64,000 bases of DNA from Pseudomonadota bacterium (GTDB lineage: Bacteria > Pseudomonadota > Gammaproteobacteria > Burkholderiales > JABEVD01), in assembly GCA_021848825.1 (NCBI GenBank), contig JAJZTQ010000009.1:17634-81633 (forward strand), in the 5' to 3' direction. The notes under the pieces are model-generated. The model was not told where the DNA came from. It saw only the letters and a program-made list of their open reading frames with translations, and ran no database searches. The position numbers were made by a program, and so were the translations under genes. Of this stretch, positions 38,206 through 50,000 are shown one piece after another; position 1 is the stretch's first letter, and each line of letters starts with the position of its first letter.

Positions 38206-38730
38206 ATGATCTATTCGGTGGGCGAAAAGAAGCCTGAAATCCTGGGCGAATATTTCGTCGCGGAAAACGCCACCGTTGCAGGCAACGTCGAACTCGGGAA
38301 TCATGTCAGCATCTGGTTCGGCGCTGTGGTCAGGGGAGATGTCGACCGCATTCTGATCGGGGACGAAACCAACATCCAGGACTGCTCCGTGCTGCATGTC
38401 GACATGGGCAGCCCGCTCAAGATCGGGAAAAGGGTGACGGTCGGGCACGCCTGCGTGCTGCACGGCTGCACGATAGGAGACGAGAGCCTGATCGGGATCA
38501 AGAGCGTGATCCTGAACGGCGCGAAAATAGGCAGCAACTGCCTGATCGGCGCAAACACGCTGATCACGGAAAACAAGGTGATTCCCGACGGCTCCCTCGT
38601 CGTCGGTTCTCCGGGGCGCGTGATCAGGGAACTCACCATCGAGGAAATCGAAGCGATCAAGGCCAATGCCAGGCATTACGTCGAAAATGCCGAAAGCTAC
38701 AGGTCAGGCCTGAAATCATTCACGCCATGA
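38206..38730 (+). CDS. Gamma-carbonic anhydrase family protein, YrdA-like
   Basis: 174 aa left-handed beta-helix of hexapeptide repeats (ENATVAGNVELGNHVSIWFGAVVRGD, VGHACVLHGCTIGDESLIG). The three zinc histidines fit His in SVLHVD, VGHAC and LHGCTI. Carbonic anhydrase activity has been shown only for some members. It overlaps the PatB gene by 4 bp, so the two are probably co-translated. Confidence 0.88.
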   Translation: MIYSVGEKKPEILGEYFVAENATVAGNVELGNHVSIWFGAVVRGDVDRILIGDETNIQDCSVLHVDMGSPLKIGKRVTVGHACVLHGCTIGDESLIGIKSVILNGAKIGSNCLIGANTLITENKVIPDGSLVVGSPGRVIRELTIEEIEAIKANARHYVENAESYRSGLKSFTP

Positions 38731-39839
38731 ATTTCGACGAAATCGTAGACAGGAGACACACTTCCAGTATCAAGTGGGACAGGTACGGAGACCGAGACAT
38801 TCTTCCGCTATGGGTGGCGGACATGGATTTCAGGGCGCCTTCTCCGGTCATGGCGGCGCTGGAAAAACGCGTCCGTCACGGCATATTCGGCTATACCCAT
38901 GCGCCTGCCGAGCTCGCGACCACCGTCGTGTCGATGCTTCTGTCCGAATACGGATGGCAAGTCGAAAAAGAGGCGATAGTCTGGCTCCCGGGGCTCGTCA
39001 CCGGGTTGAATCTCGCCTGCAGGACCGCGGGAGGGGGAAACGCGATCACCTCCATCCCCATCTATCCGCCCTTTCTTTCCGCGCCCATCCATTCGAAAAT
39101 GAATGTGTCGAAGTCGCCCATGATCCTCGATGAGGGGAGATGGATCGACGACATGGATGCGCTCGAAAAGTCTGTCACTTCAGGAAGCAGCCTCCTCCTT
39201 TTCTGCAATCCGCACAATCCGACCGGCAGGGTCTTCGAAAGAAGCGAGCTCCTGCAGATCGCGGAATATTGCGAAAGGCATGATCTCCTGATCTGCTCCG
39301 ACGAAATCCATTGCGGCATCTTGCTCGACGACAAGAAGCATATCCCGATCGCTTCCCTTTCGAAAGAAGTGGAAAAGAGAACCATCACGCTGATGGCGCC
39401 CTCCAAGACCTACAACATCCCCGGCCTTTCCATTTCCTTCGCCGTGATCCCCGACCCAGGTCTCAGAAAGCGGTTCGTTGCGGAAATGGAAGGCATCGTG
39501 CCCCATGTCAACGCCTTGGGATACGAGGCTGCGCTCGCGGCATACCGCGACTCGGGAAAATGGCGCGGGGCATTGATCGATTATCTCCGCGGAAACCGCG
39601 ATCTCGTCGAAAAATCGGTCAAGGAAATGGGGCTCGAGATGGCCCATGTCGAGGCGACCTATCTCGCCTGGATCGATGCGGGAAAAATCGAAAATCCCGC
39701 TTCGTTTTTCGAAAATGCCGGGGTCGGGCTCTCCGATGGCTCGGATTTCGGATTCCCCGGCTTTGTCAGGCTCAATTTCGGCTGCCCGAGATCGAGATTG
39801 ACCGAGGCCTTGAACAGGATGGAATCGGCGCTGAAATGA
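38727..39839 (+). CDS. patB: PLP-dependent cystathionine beta-lyase, PatB/MalY type
   Basis: 370 aa fold-type I PLP enzyme cleaving C-S bonds (for example cystathionine to homocysteine). LPLWVADMDF at the N-terminus is the PatB/MalY signature. CNPHNPTGRVF, SDEIHCGI and the PLP-lysine motif APSKTYNIPGL (Lys near 237) are present. The Arg that binds the substrate carboxylate is near the C-terminus (LNFGCPRSRL). Exact substrate is inference. Confidence 0.88.
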   Translation: MNFDEIVDRRHTSSIKWDRYGDRDILPLWVADMDFRAPSPVMAALEKRVRHGIFGYTHAPAELATTVVSMLLSEYGWQVEKEAIVWLPGLVTGLNLACRTAGGGNAITSIPIYPPFLSAPIHSKMNVSKSPMILDEGRWIDDMDALEKSVTSGSSLLLFCNPHNPTGRVFERSELLQIAEYCERHDLLICSDEIHCGILLDDKKHIPIASLSKEVEKRTITLMAPSKTYNIPGLSISFAVIPDPGLRKRFVAEMEGIVPHVNALGYEAALAAYRDSGKWRGALIDYLRGNRDLVEKSVKEMGLEMAHVEATYLAWIDAGKIENPASFFENAGVGLSDGSDFGFPGFVRLNFGCPRSRLTEALNRMESALK

Positions 39840-39840
39840 A

Positions 39841-39863
39841 AAAGGCCGGGCATGCCCGGCCTT
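39841..39863 (-). terminator. Intrinsic terminator of the phosphoesterase gene
   Basis: The palindrome AAGGCCGGGCATGCCCGGCCTT is followed on the minus strand by TTTTC. It lies 16 bp beyond the phosphoesterase stop and just after the patB stop. Confidence 0.75.
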
Positions 39864-39878
39864 CCAGGTTAGATCCTC

Positions 39879-41633
39879 TCAACGACGGTCGTGTTCGAAA
39901 TCGAACATGTTCATGAGGTCCCCCAATGCGGGCTTGTTCAGCGGAACATAGGGATTGTCGTCCGATGCGACCGGATTGGGCAGGCTGTCGCGGCTGCGGT
40001 GCGAAAGCGGCTTCAGATCCCAGTTCTTTTCGATGAACTTGAGGATGGAGGCATGATCGGCATAGACGTGATCGACATGACCCTTCTTCGCATAAGGCGA
40101 TACGACGATGAGCGGAATCCTCGTGCCGTCGCCGAAGAAGTCGATCGGCTGGATATAGCCTGAATCGTAATAGCCGCCGCCTTCGTCGGTGGTGATGATG
40201 ATCGCCGTGCTTTCCCATGCCTTCCTGTCGCTCTTCACCCTGTTGATGATGTCCATCACGAAGCCTTCATAGGCGGAAAGCGTGGAATCTGCGGGATGGC
40301 CTGCCTGGCTCTCGAATGGCCTGATGAAGGAAACAGCAGGCAATGTCGATTCATCCTGGACATCCTGGTAGAACTGCGTGACATCCTGAAGATTGGATTT
40401 CATCGGACCTGTCATCACCGACTTGAAGAACGTGAAGGGGTCGCAGATGTTGCAGTACTGGTTGGTGGGATTCACGCCGTCGGCTCTTCCGCCGCTGTAC
40501 CATTTCCAGGAAACGCCCTTCGCACTCAAGGCATCGGCGATGGTCGGCATATACTGGGGAGGCAGGGTGAAATGGGTCGGACCCAGCGGATTCAGCTCGC
40601 CTGAAGGCGTATAGCCGGGAGCATAGTTGTTCAGGAGATAATAGGTCCTCGGTGCGCAATTTCCGCCCCTGAACGTCCTGCCGGGTTGGCTCCTGACATA
40701 GTTCCTGATCTGGCTCACCCCCGGCTGGCTGGAATCGGCGCAGTCAACGTAGGAACCGCCTCCGTAGCCGTCCTGAATGTAGAAATTATTTGTGCCGGGC
40801 TGGGGATCGGGATTCTCGATCTGGTTGGCAGGCGGCATGTCAGGCGCGCCGTTCTGGTTGTGAAACGCAACGTCTGCACTCGCTATGGAGATGAAGTTCG
40901 CTCCCGTTCCGCCCATCACGAACTGATGATAATTGTCGCTGATCGCATACCGGTCGGCGAGCGCCTTGAATTCGGGAACATCTCCTGCGCTCATGTTGTA
41001 GAAGCCGAGCGCTTCTCCGCCCGAATACGTATTGGCAGGGGTCGGTGCAGGCGGGCTGTTCTGGGGCCCGATGCCGACGGTCTTGTCGACCCAGGCGAAA
41101 AGATCCATTTTTCCGCCGTCGACCTGCTGCCACATCTGGAAGAAGCGATGCACCGGGTCGCCGAGATACGCATTCTGGTACGGCACATAGCGTGTGATCT
41201 GGAAGGGGCCGCTCGGCAGGTTGGCGGGGAAACGCGCATCCGGAACGCCTGGAGGCTGGCCGAAAGCATAGGTCGTCTGGGGCTGCGGCAAATAGGGAAA
41301 AGGCTGAGTGATGGCGGGCTCGAGGCTGTAGCGGTTCAGATCGCTCGCCTGATTCTGCAGCGCCTTCGAGAAATTCGGTCCGGGCGTGCCGTCTGCATTG
41401 ACGATCCCTTCGGAAAGCAGGTTCCTGATGGCCTCACTGTGTTTCGGCTGATAGGCGCCGAAAACATTGTCGAACGAATGGTTCTCGCCGATGATGACGA
41501 TGACATGCCTGATCGGCGTTCTGGCATGGACCTTCTTTTCGTGATCCGGTTTATCCATGTCCGAGGCATGAACGAACCCGCTGCTGCCCATCAATGCGAT
41601 GCTCAGCGCGACTAGCGACATCCTGTATTTCAT
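39879..41633 (-). CDS. Secreted phosphoesterase (acid phosphatase / phospholipase C superfamily)
   Basis: 584 aa with a signal peptide (about 1-23, ending VHA-S). The metal-binding HVIVIIGENHSFDNVFGAYQP (about 43-62) is the PF04185-type signature; ITTDEGGGYYD near 455 gives further metal ligands. The protein is exported and probably hydrolyses phosphate esters; whether phosphatase or phospholipase C cannot be decided. A pair of 11-bp-period TTCACAT repeats (41798-41815) lies upstream. Own terminator. Confidence 0.85.
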   Translation of the reverse strand: MKYRMSLVALSIALMGSSGFVHASDMDKPDHEKKVHARTPIRHVIVIIGENHSFDNVFGAYQPKHSEAIRNLLSEGIVNADGTPGPNFSKALQNQASDLNRYSLEPAITQPFPYLPQPQTTYAFGQPPGVPDARFPANLPSGPFQITRYVPYQNAYLGDPVHRFFQMWQQVDGGKMDLFAWVDKTVGIGPQNSPPAPTPANTYSGGEALGFYNMSAGDVPEFKALADRYAISDNYHQFVMGGTGANFISIASADVAFHNQNGAPDMPPANQIENPDPQPGTNNFYIQDGYGGGSYVDCADSSQPGVSQIRNYVRSQPGRTFRGGNCAPRTYYLLNNYAPGYTPSGELNPLGPTHFTLPPQYMPTIADALSAKGVSWKWYSGGRADGVNPTNQYCNICDPFTFFKSVMTGPMKSNLQDVTQFYQDVQDESTLPAVSFIRPFESQAGHPADSTLSAYEGFVMDIINRVKSDRKAWESTAIIITTDEGGGYYDSGYIQPIDFFGDGTRIPLIVVSPYAKKGHVDHVYADHASILKFIEKNWDLKPLSHRSRDSLPNPVASDDNPYVPLNKPALGDLMNMFDFEHDRR

Positions 41634-41892
41634 CTTGGTCTCCCGTTGAAAATGCGCGATGAGTCGCGCCGGAAGATCAAGTTAACCCGGAAAGATGTCA
41701 ATCATGTTATCAGGAGACCATGTCGAGAAACACCGAAATAAAATAGATAACCATTTAAAAACCAACAGTTATCAAAAAAACAGGGCATAGTCACCCATTC
41801 ACATTTTCTTCACATAAGGCTCTGATCAAAAGACATTATCCATCGAATCATGACGCTGCGGAAAAATCTGGCTTTCGTCCAATTTCAGACAA

Positions 41893-43548
<1,656 letters not shown>

Positions 43549-43603
43549 TCAATATGGAATTATGGAGTAGAATCTTCTCATCAATACCGGAATTCCTGCA
43601 ATC

Positions 43604-46108
43604 ATGCCAGACAAACGCCTCGTCAGAAGCAACCCCGTCCCCAACATCACGGAACTGCCCCCGCTCGGGCTCGCCTCCGTCAACATTGCCGAAGATTTCA
43701 AGCGGCACTTCACCCATACCCTGGGTCGGGACAAGTATTCGAAATCTGTTCATTATGTCTACAGCGCATTGTCGATCACGATGCGGGACAGGCTGATGGA
43801 GCGATGGAAGAAGACGAAATACGCCTATCATGAGCAGGACTGCAAGCAGACCTACTACCTTTCCCTCGAATTCCTGATGGGCAGAGCGCTCGGAAACGCC
43901 ATGCTGAACCTCGGCATCACGGATGAAACGGAGCGCGCCATGATGGATCTCGGACTGGTGCTGGAAGAACTCACCGAGAAGGAAAAGGATGCGGGTCTCG
44001 GAAACGGCGGTCTGGGCCGCCTTGCAGCCTGCTTCCTGGACAGCTGCGCGACATTGCAGCTTCCGGTCATGGGATACGGCATCCGCTACGAATACGGCAT
44101 GTTCAGGCAGATCATCCAGAACGGCTACCAGGTCGAGGAGCCTGACCATTGGCTGAGGGACGGAAACGTCTGGGAAATCGAGCGCCCCGAATACACGCAG
44201 CGCATCCATTACGGCGGAAGAAGCGAAGCCTACAAATCGGAAAGCGGCCAGATGAAGATGCGCTGGGTGGATACCAGCGACGTGCTTGCCGTCCCCTACG
44301 ACGTGCCCATCCCCGGCTACAGGAACGGCACGGTCAACACGCTGAGGCTATGGAAGGCTGCCGCGACGGACGAATTCAATCTCACCGAGTTCAATCTGGG
44401 GGGATACGCCGAATCCGTTTCCGCCAAGAATGCTGCGGAAAACATCACCATGGTGCTCTATCCGAATGATGCGAGCGAGAACGGCAAGGAACTCAGACTG
44501 AGGCAGCAGTATTTCCTCGCCTCCGCAAGCCTTCAGGACGTGCTCGCGCGGTGGAAGGCCTCTCACGGAAACGATTTCTCCGAATTTGCCGAAAAGAACT
44601 GCTTCCAGCTGAACGATACCCACCCGACCTGCGCGGTCGCCGAACTGATGCGCCTGCTGATGGACGAGCATGGTCTCTGCTGGGACGAAGCATGGGCCAT
44701 CACGTCGGATACCATGGCCTACACGAACCATACGCTTCTTCCGGAGGCGCTCGAAAAATGGCCGGTGAGGATGTTCGAGAAGCTCCTCCCCAGGCTGCTC
44801 GAAATCATCTACGAGATCAATGCGCGATTCCTCACGAAAGTTGCGGCCAGATGGCCATGGGACTTCGAGCGGCAGGCCAGGATGTCTCTGATAGAGGAAG
44901 GCGAAGTTCCCCATGTCAGAATGGCCTATCTCGCGATAGTCGGCTCCTTTTCAGTCAACGGCGTGGCTGAACTCCATTCCGATCTTCTGAAGAAAGGGCT
45001 CTTCAGGGATTTTCATGATCTCTGGCCTGAAAGATTCAACAACAAGACGAACGGCGTCACGCCCAGGCGATGGCTCGCCTGGTGCAATCCCGGCCTTTCA
45101 AAACTGATCACCTCCCGGATAGGGGAAGACTGGATCACGGATCTTTCCGACCTGAAAAAACTCGCGCCGCTTGCCGAAGATAGGGAATTCCGGAAGGCCT
45201 GGCGGGAAGTGAAGCGCAACAACAAGCTGAAGCTGATCGAATACCTGAAGGATCCCGGTCATGGCGGTGTGGAATTCGATCCCGATTCGCTTTTCGACGT
45301 CCAGGTCAAGCGCATGCACGAATACAAGCGTCAGCTTCTCAACATCCTGCACGTCATCCATCTGTACGACAGGATCAAGGAAGGGGATACGCTCAACTGG
45401 ACGCCCAGATCCGTGTTGATAGGCGGGAAGGCTGCACCCGGCTACTACATGGCGAAATGCATCATCAAGCTGATCTGCAACGTCGCCAACATCGTCAACA
45501 GCGACGAATCCGCCAACAGCTTCCTCAAGGTCGTGTTCATGCCCAACTACCGCGTCTCGGCAATGGAGATGATCTGCCCCGCCACGGATCTCTCGGAACA
45601 GATTTCGACTGCCGGGAAGGAAGCATCCGGAACGGGGAACATGAAGTTCATGATGAACGGCGCCGTCACCATCGGCACGCTCGATGGCGCGAACATCGAA
45701 ATAAGAGAGGAAGTGGGAAGCGAAAATTTCTTCCTGTTCGGGCTCGATGCGCATGAAGTGGAGGCGGTCAGGCAGCATTACAACCCGGGCGAGATCATCG
45801 AGCGGGACAGGGATTTGAAGCGGGTGATGCGCCTCATCGAATCGGGGCATTTCAACAAGTTCGAACACGGCATTTTCGACAGCATCATCCATTCCATCTA
45901 CAGCCCTCACGATCCCTGGGTTGTCGCAGCGGATTTCAGGAGCTATGTCGATGCCCAGGAACGCGCAGCCAAAGCCTACCAGGACCAGGACAGCTGGACC
46001 AGGATGAGCATTCTGAACACCGCTGCAAGCGGAAAGTTCTCCACCGACAGGACCATGCGCGACTACAATCAGAGCATCTGGCGGCTCGAAAGGGTCGACC
46101 CCGTTTAA
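43604..46108 (+). CDS. glgP: Glycogen phosphorylase
   Basis: 834 aa, phosphorolysis of alpha-1,4-glucan to glucose-1-phosphate. YYLSLEFLMGRALGNAM near the N-terminus, DAGLGNGGLGRLAACFLDS, and the PLP-lysine motif EASGTGNMKFMMNGAVTIGT near the C-terminus are conserved. Length fits the family (about 815-840 aa). Forms a glycogen-use pair with the divergent pgm. Confidence 0.96.
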   Translation: MPDKRLVRSNPVPNITELPPLGLASVNIAEDFKRHFTHTLGRDKYSKSVHYVYSALSITMRDRLMERWKKTKYAYHEQDCKQTYYLSLEFLMGRALGNAMLNLGITDETERAMMDLGLVLEELTEKEKDAGLGNGGLGRLAACFLDSCATLQLPVMGYGIRYEYGMFRQIIQNGYQVEEPDHWLRDGNVWEIERPEYTQRIHYGGRSEAYKSESGQMKMRWVDTSDVLAVPYDVPIPGYRNGTVNTLRLWKAAATDEFNLTEFNLGGYAESVSAKNAAENITMVLYPNDASENGKELRLRQQYFLASASLQDVLARWKASHGNDFSEFAEKNCFQLNDTHPTCAVAELMRLLMDEHGLCWDEAWAITSDTMAYTNHTLLPEALEKWPVRMFEKLLPRLLEIIYEINARFLTKVAARWPWDFERQARMSLIEEGEVPHVRMAYLAIVGSFSVNGVAELHSDLLKKGLFRDFHDLWPERFNNKTNGVTPRRWLAWCNPGLSKLITSRIGEDWITDLSDLKKLAPLAEDREFRKAWREVKRNNKLKLIEYLKDPGHGGVEFDPDSLFDVQVKRMHEYKRQLLNILHVIHLYDRIKEGDTLNWTPRSVLIGGKAAPGYYMAKCIIKLICNVANIVNSDESANSFLKVVFMPNYRVSAMEMICPATDLSEQISTAGKEASGTGNMKFMMNGAVTIGTLDGANIEIREEVGSENFFLFGLDAHEVEAVRQHYNPGEIIERDRDLKRVMRLIESGHFNKFEHGIFDSIIHSIYSPHDPWVVAADFRSYVDAQERAAKAYQDQDSWTRMSILNTAASGKFSTDRTMRDYNQSIWRLERVDPV

Positions 46109-46133
46109 TTCTCGAAATCCGTACATAGCCAAA

Positions 46134-46772
46134 ATGAATTCAATTCAGACTGCTCCTGCACTCGAACAGGAAGGAAATTTCTTCGAAATTCTCGAAGGCA
46201 TCGGAAAAAAGCGCTTCTACCCGAAAAACGCAATCATCCTCAACGAAGGGGACCCTTCAAGCTTCCTTTACCTCATCAATTCGGGGAGGATCAAGGTCTA
46301 CCTTTCAGACGAGCAGGGGCACGAAATCGTGCTCAACATCATGGAGGAAGGCGAATACTTCGGCGAAATGGCGCTCATGGACAACCGCGCCAGATCGGCC
46401 TCCGTGATGACCCTGGAAAACTCGCAATTGACGCTCATCTCCAAGGAAGATTTCGACAAATGCCTGTCTGACCATCCCGAACTCATTTCCTCCCTGATCC
46501 TTGGCCTCATCGGCAAGATCAGGAATGCCAACAAGAAAATCGGCAGCCTCGCGCTGATGGATGTCTATGGAAGGGTGGCGAGCGCGCTGCTTCAGCTCGC
46601 CAGGGAGCATCAAGGCAGGCTCGTCATCGAGAAGAAGCCGACCCATCAGGAAATCGCAAACCTCGTCGGCGCATCGCGGGAAATGGTGTCGCGGATCATG
46701 CATTATCTCGCCGAAGGCGGTTATATCTCGTATGACGAGAAAAAGAGGATCATTCTCAACGAAAGGCCATGA
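46134..46772 (+). CDS. CRP-family transcription regulator
   Basis: 212 aa. The cNMP-binding roll includes GEMALMDNRARSASV, close to the cAMP pocket of CRP/Vfr (Glu, Arg, Ser conserved). The winged HTH is THQEIANLVGASREMVSRIMHYL. No N-terminal cysteines, so not FNR-like. It begins 25 bp after glgP and could be co-transcribed, suggesting control of carbon storage, which is inference. Confidence 0.88.
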   Translation: MNSIQTAPALEQEGNFFEILEGIGKKRFYPKNAIILNEGDPSSFLYLINSGRIKVYLSDEQGHEIVLNIMEEGEYFGEMALMDNRARSASVMTLENSQLTLISKEDFDKCLSDHPELISSLILGLIGKIRNANKKIGSLALMDVYGRVASALLQLAREHQGRLVIEKKPTHQEIANLVGASREMVSRIMHYLAEGGYISYDEKKRIILNERP

Positions 46773-46866
46773 AGGTATAAATTCACCCGCGCCATGTGAA
46801 AATTTCACAGACATGGGCAGGAATGAAAGCGGAAAATCTCCCTGCATCTTATTCAAGGAGAAAACC

Positions 46867-47082
46867 ATGTCAGTTGAGAACATCGAAAGATTCTACCGCA
46901 TCGCCCTGGAAAACCCGGAAGTCGTCAGGGGACTGCAGCATGCAACCAGCGCAGAAAACTTCGGCACAATGGCCGTCCAGCTCGGCGCAGCCCAGGGCTG
47001 CCAATTCACGGTCGAGGAAATCGGAGAATGGGTCAGGATGAAATCGGCTTCGATTTCAAGCGAAAACAGCCTCGCTTCATGA
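46867..47082 (+). CDS. Orphan Nif11-like small protein
   Basis: 71 aa from ATG 46867 with a strong AAGGAG site. The sequence (VENIERFYRIALENPEVVRGL ... AAQGCQFTVEEIGEWV, given in pieces) matches the Nif11-type fold: helix, then G-x-x-F/T-x-E-E-I. In some bacteria this domain is the leader of RiPP precursors. Here there is no double-Gly cleavage site or Cys-rich core, and no lanthionine or radical-SAM enzyme nearby. Its role is unknown. The frame open upstream inside the regulator gene is not used. Confidence 0.75.
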   Translation: MSVENIERFYRIALENPEVVRGLQHATSAENFGTMAVQLGAAQGCQFTVEEIGEWVRMKSASISSENSLAS

Positions 47083-47088
47083 TCGTTC

Positions 47089-50000
47089 TCACACTTCGAG
47101 AAGAGAACCGTCTGTGAAAATGAGGGCGCACCTGACCGGCTTGTCGTATACCGACTGCATGGCAATCCTGTATTCGGAAAGCTGGTCGCGGTAGGAAGCC
47201 TTCATTTCCCCCGTCTTGTAATCGAGTATCCAGATTTCATCTTCGAATTCGACGAGCCTGTCCATTCGCCTGATCTCACCGAACGCCGAGACATAGGCCA
47301 CCTCGTTCCTGGCTTCGACATGAAGGTCGGGGTCGAAAAAACGCCTGAGGTTCGGCGCATCGAGGATTCTTCTGACATCGTCGGCAAGCGCTTCTTCCCC
47401 CTTCAATCCTTTCTGCAGCAGCGCGTGAAGCCTGATGCCATAGCGCATTTCAGGCGTCGATATCTCCTTCTTCCCGGTGGGAAAAGGCTTGTTGAAATCC
47501 GGAAAGGAAGGGGGCGTCTCTTCACGAATTTCCGAATGTTCTGCCTCGACAGGCAGGAAGCTTTCCGGTTCCGCAGCAACTTCGGCAATTTTCCTGTACC
47601 AGCTTTTGTCGTTCCGGCCGGGGCTTCCGCTGACGAAAAGCGCCTGGACGGCCCTCGTCATCGCGACATAGAGCAGATTCCGGTCCTCGCGCTCGGCATG
47701 CATCGCTTCCAGCTCGAAATAGCGCGCCCTGCCCGCCCCCCTCTGCTCCTTCATGGAATGCAGAGAAAAATGGACAGGCTTCTCTTCTTCGGGTGGCCAA
47801 TCCAGGATCACCGATTCCTCGCGCACGACACTTGCCGAATTTGCGCCTAGGAGCCAGACGATGGGCGCCTCGAGCCCCTTTGCGCCATGGATGGTATGAA
47901 ACCTCAGCGCATCCTCGACATCCCCGAGCATTCCCTCGTCAGGCGCATCCTCTTCGAACCTTCCGAGTTCCGCGAGCCCGTTCATGAATTTCGGCAGGCT
48001 GGGATAGCGCCCCGAATCGACTTCCAGCGCAAGCTCGAGGAAAGCCTGAAGATTGGCGCAAACGGCCGACTTCATCGCGAGCGGCGCGGCATCCCTGTAG
48101 CGTGTGACAAGATCCCCCTCGAAATAGATCCTGTCCAGCAGATCGTGAACAGGGAGCTTTCCCGAGATTTCAAGCCATGAACCCAGCATTCTGCAGGCAT
48201 CGTTTAGAGGCTCCGCCTCCTTCAGCCTTTTCCACCAGCTCCCCCCCTTCATGAGCGCAAGCTTCATCAGCGCTTCGTCTTTCCAGCCGAAGATCGGGGA
48301 TCTCAATACATGGGCGAGATGGAGATCTGCGAAGGGCATGATCAGAAAGGAAAGCAGCGCGGTGAGGTCCCGGGCTTCGAGCGTTTCCAGCAACCCCCCC
48401 CTGTTCGAGCCGACATAGGGAATGCCCTCTTCCCGCAATGCCTTCTCGAATATCGAAAGATGCGTTCTTTTCCTGACCAGCACCATGATGTCGCCATATC
48501 TTGCCGCCCTCACGCCTTCGGGAGCATGGACCGGATAGCGCCCTACCAGCTCCTTCACCCGCAATGCGAACTGTCTCGCCTCCAGCTCGACTTTTCTGTC
48601 TACCGACTCCGGCCTCGGGCAGCGGAGCGGATTTCTGAGGGAGGACAAGACTCCCTGATCATTCCTTTCTTCGTTCACAAGGGGAAGCACTTCAATCCTT
48701 CCCGGAAGATCCTGCCTGTGCGCTTCATGCTGCGGAAAATCAGGGAAAACCCGGTTTACGCAATCGATCACCGCAGGCCCGCTCCTCCTGGAGACATTCT
48801 GTTCGTACCTGTCTGCGCCGTATTCCTTTTCCAGGAAACTCGATGCGACGTCGAAAAGCCTGGCTTCGGCGCGCCTGAAGCGATAGATCGACTGCTTGGG
48901 GTCGCCCACCATGAATACGGAAGGACGAAGACCTGCCTCGCTCGATGCGGAAAGCCATGATTTCAGGATCTGCCACTGGAAAGGATTGGTGTCCTGGAAT
49001 TCGTCGAGCAGGATGTGGCGGTATCTGGAATCGATCTTGTACTGGAGATATTCGGCATGATCCGAATGCCTGAGCAGCGCATAGGTTTTCCATTCCACGT
49101 CGGTGAAATCGATCACTCCCCTTTCCGCCTTGAGTTCCTGGTAATAGCCCAGCAATGCCTGCCCAGCAGTCAGTCCCGATTCGTTGTAGCGATAGATCTG
49201 CTGGTGGATCAGCCTGTCATGATAAGCCTGCAGCCTTTCCGCTATCATCTTGTGGAGCTCGAGATACCGCGACTGACCGACGCTTCCCATGCGCTTTTCC
49301 TGCGCAGCGCTTTCCTTCCTGATCCTTCTTTCCCCCTCCCTCGTGAAGAAGACTTCCCGGACAATGTCGAAATCGCCCTCCGAGACGGCCTGCTCGAGCC
49401 TCACTGCATTCGCCTTGTCGCTCTCGGTATTCTTTCCAAGCAGAACGGCGAATTCACCAAGCATCTCCTTCAGATGCAAATCCGACGCAAAGCCTGTCAT
49501 GATATCTTCCAGGGGATCGACATCGAGCTCCCTTTTCAGCTGATCCAGGGCGTGAGCTACCGGGTCGCTTTTTCCAAGCGTGTAAATCCACCATTCGGCC
49601 CGCTTCTCCAGGAAACCTGTCAACAGCCTTCTCGTGCCGTAAAGACCGTATTCGGAGAAAAGCGTCATCAGATGGGGTGATGCGGGATGATCGGACTGCA
49701 TGCCTTCGGCGAAGCGCTGCCAGGCCTCCTCGACGAGCAATGATTCAGATTCTGCAAGGGTTGCGCCGGGAAGTCCCGAAGAAATCGGCGCGAGCTTCAG
49801 TATCTCCAGGAACCAGCCGTGGAAGGTGGTGATGTTCATGGCGCTTGAAAGCGATTCCTCGAAAAGCTTTCTCGCTTTGGGGAGCAGCCGCTCTATCTCG
49901 TCTTCGGAAAGGAATCGCTCTCTCAGGAAGTCTCTCGCCTCTTCTTCCGGCGCGAACGCCAGAAGCTTGAGCCATTTCCTGAGGCGGTCCTGCATTTCCC

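Noticed and set aside
46867-47082. RiPP biosynthetic cluster around the Nif11-like gene
   Set aside because: Flanked by a CRP regulator and addA; no modification, protease or transporter gene present.
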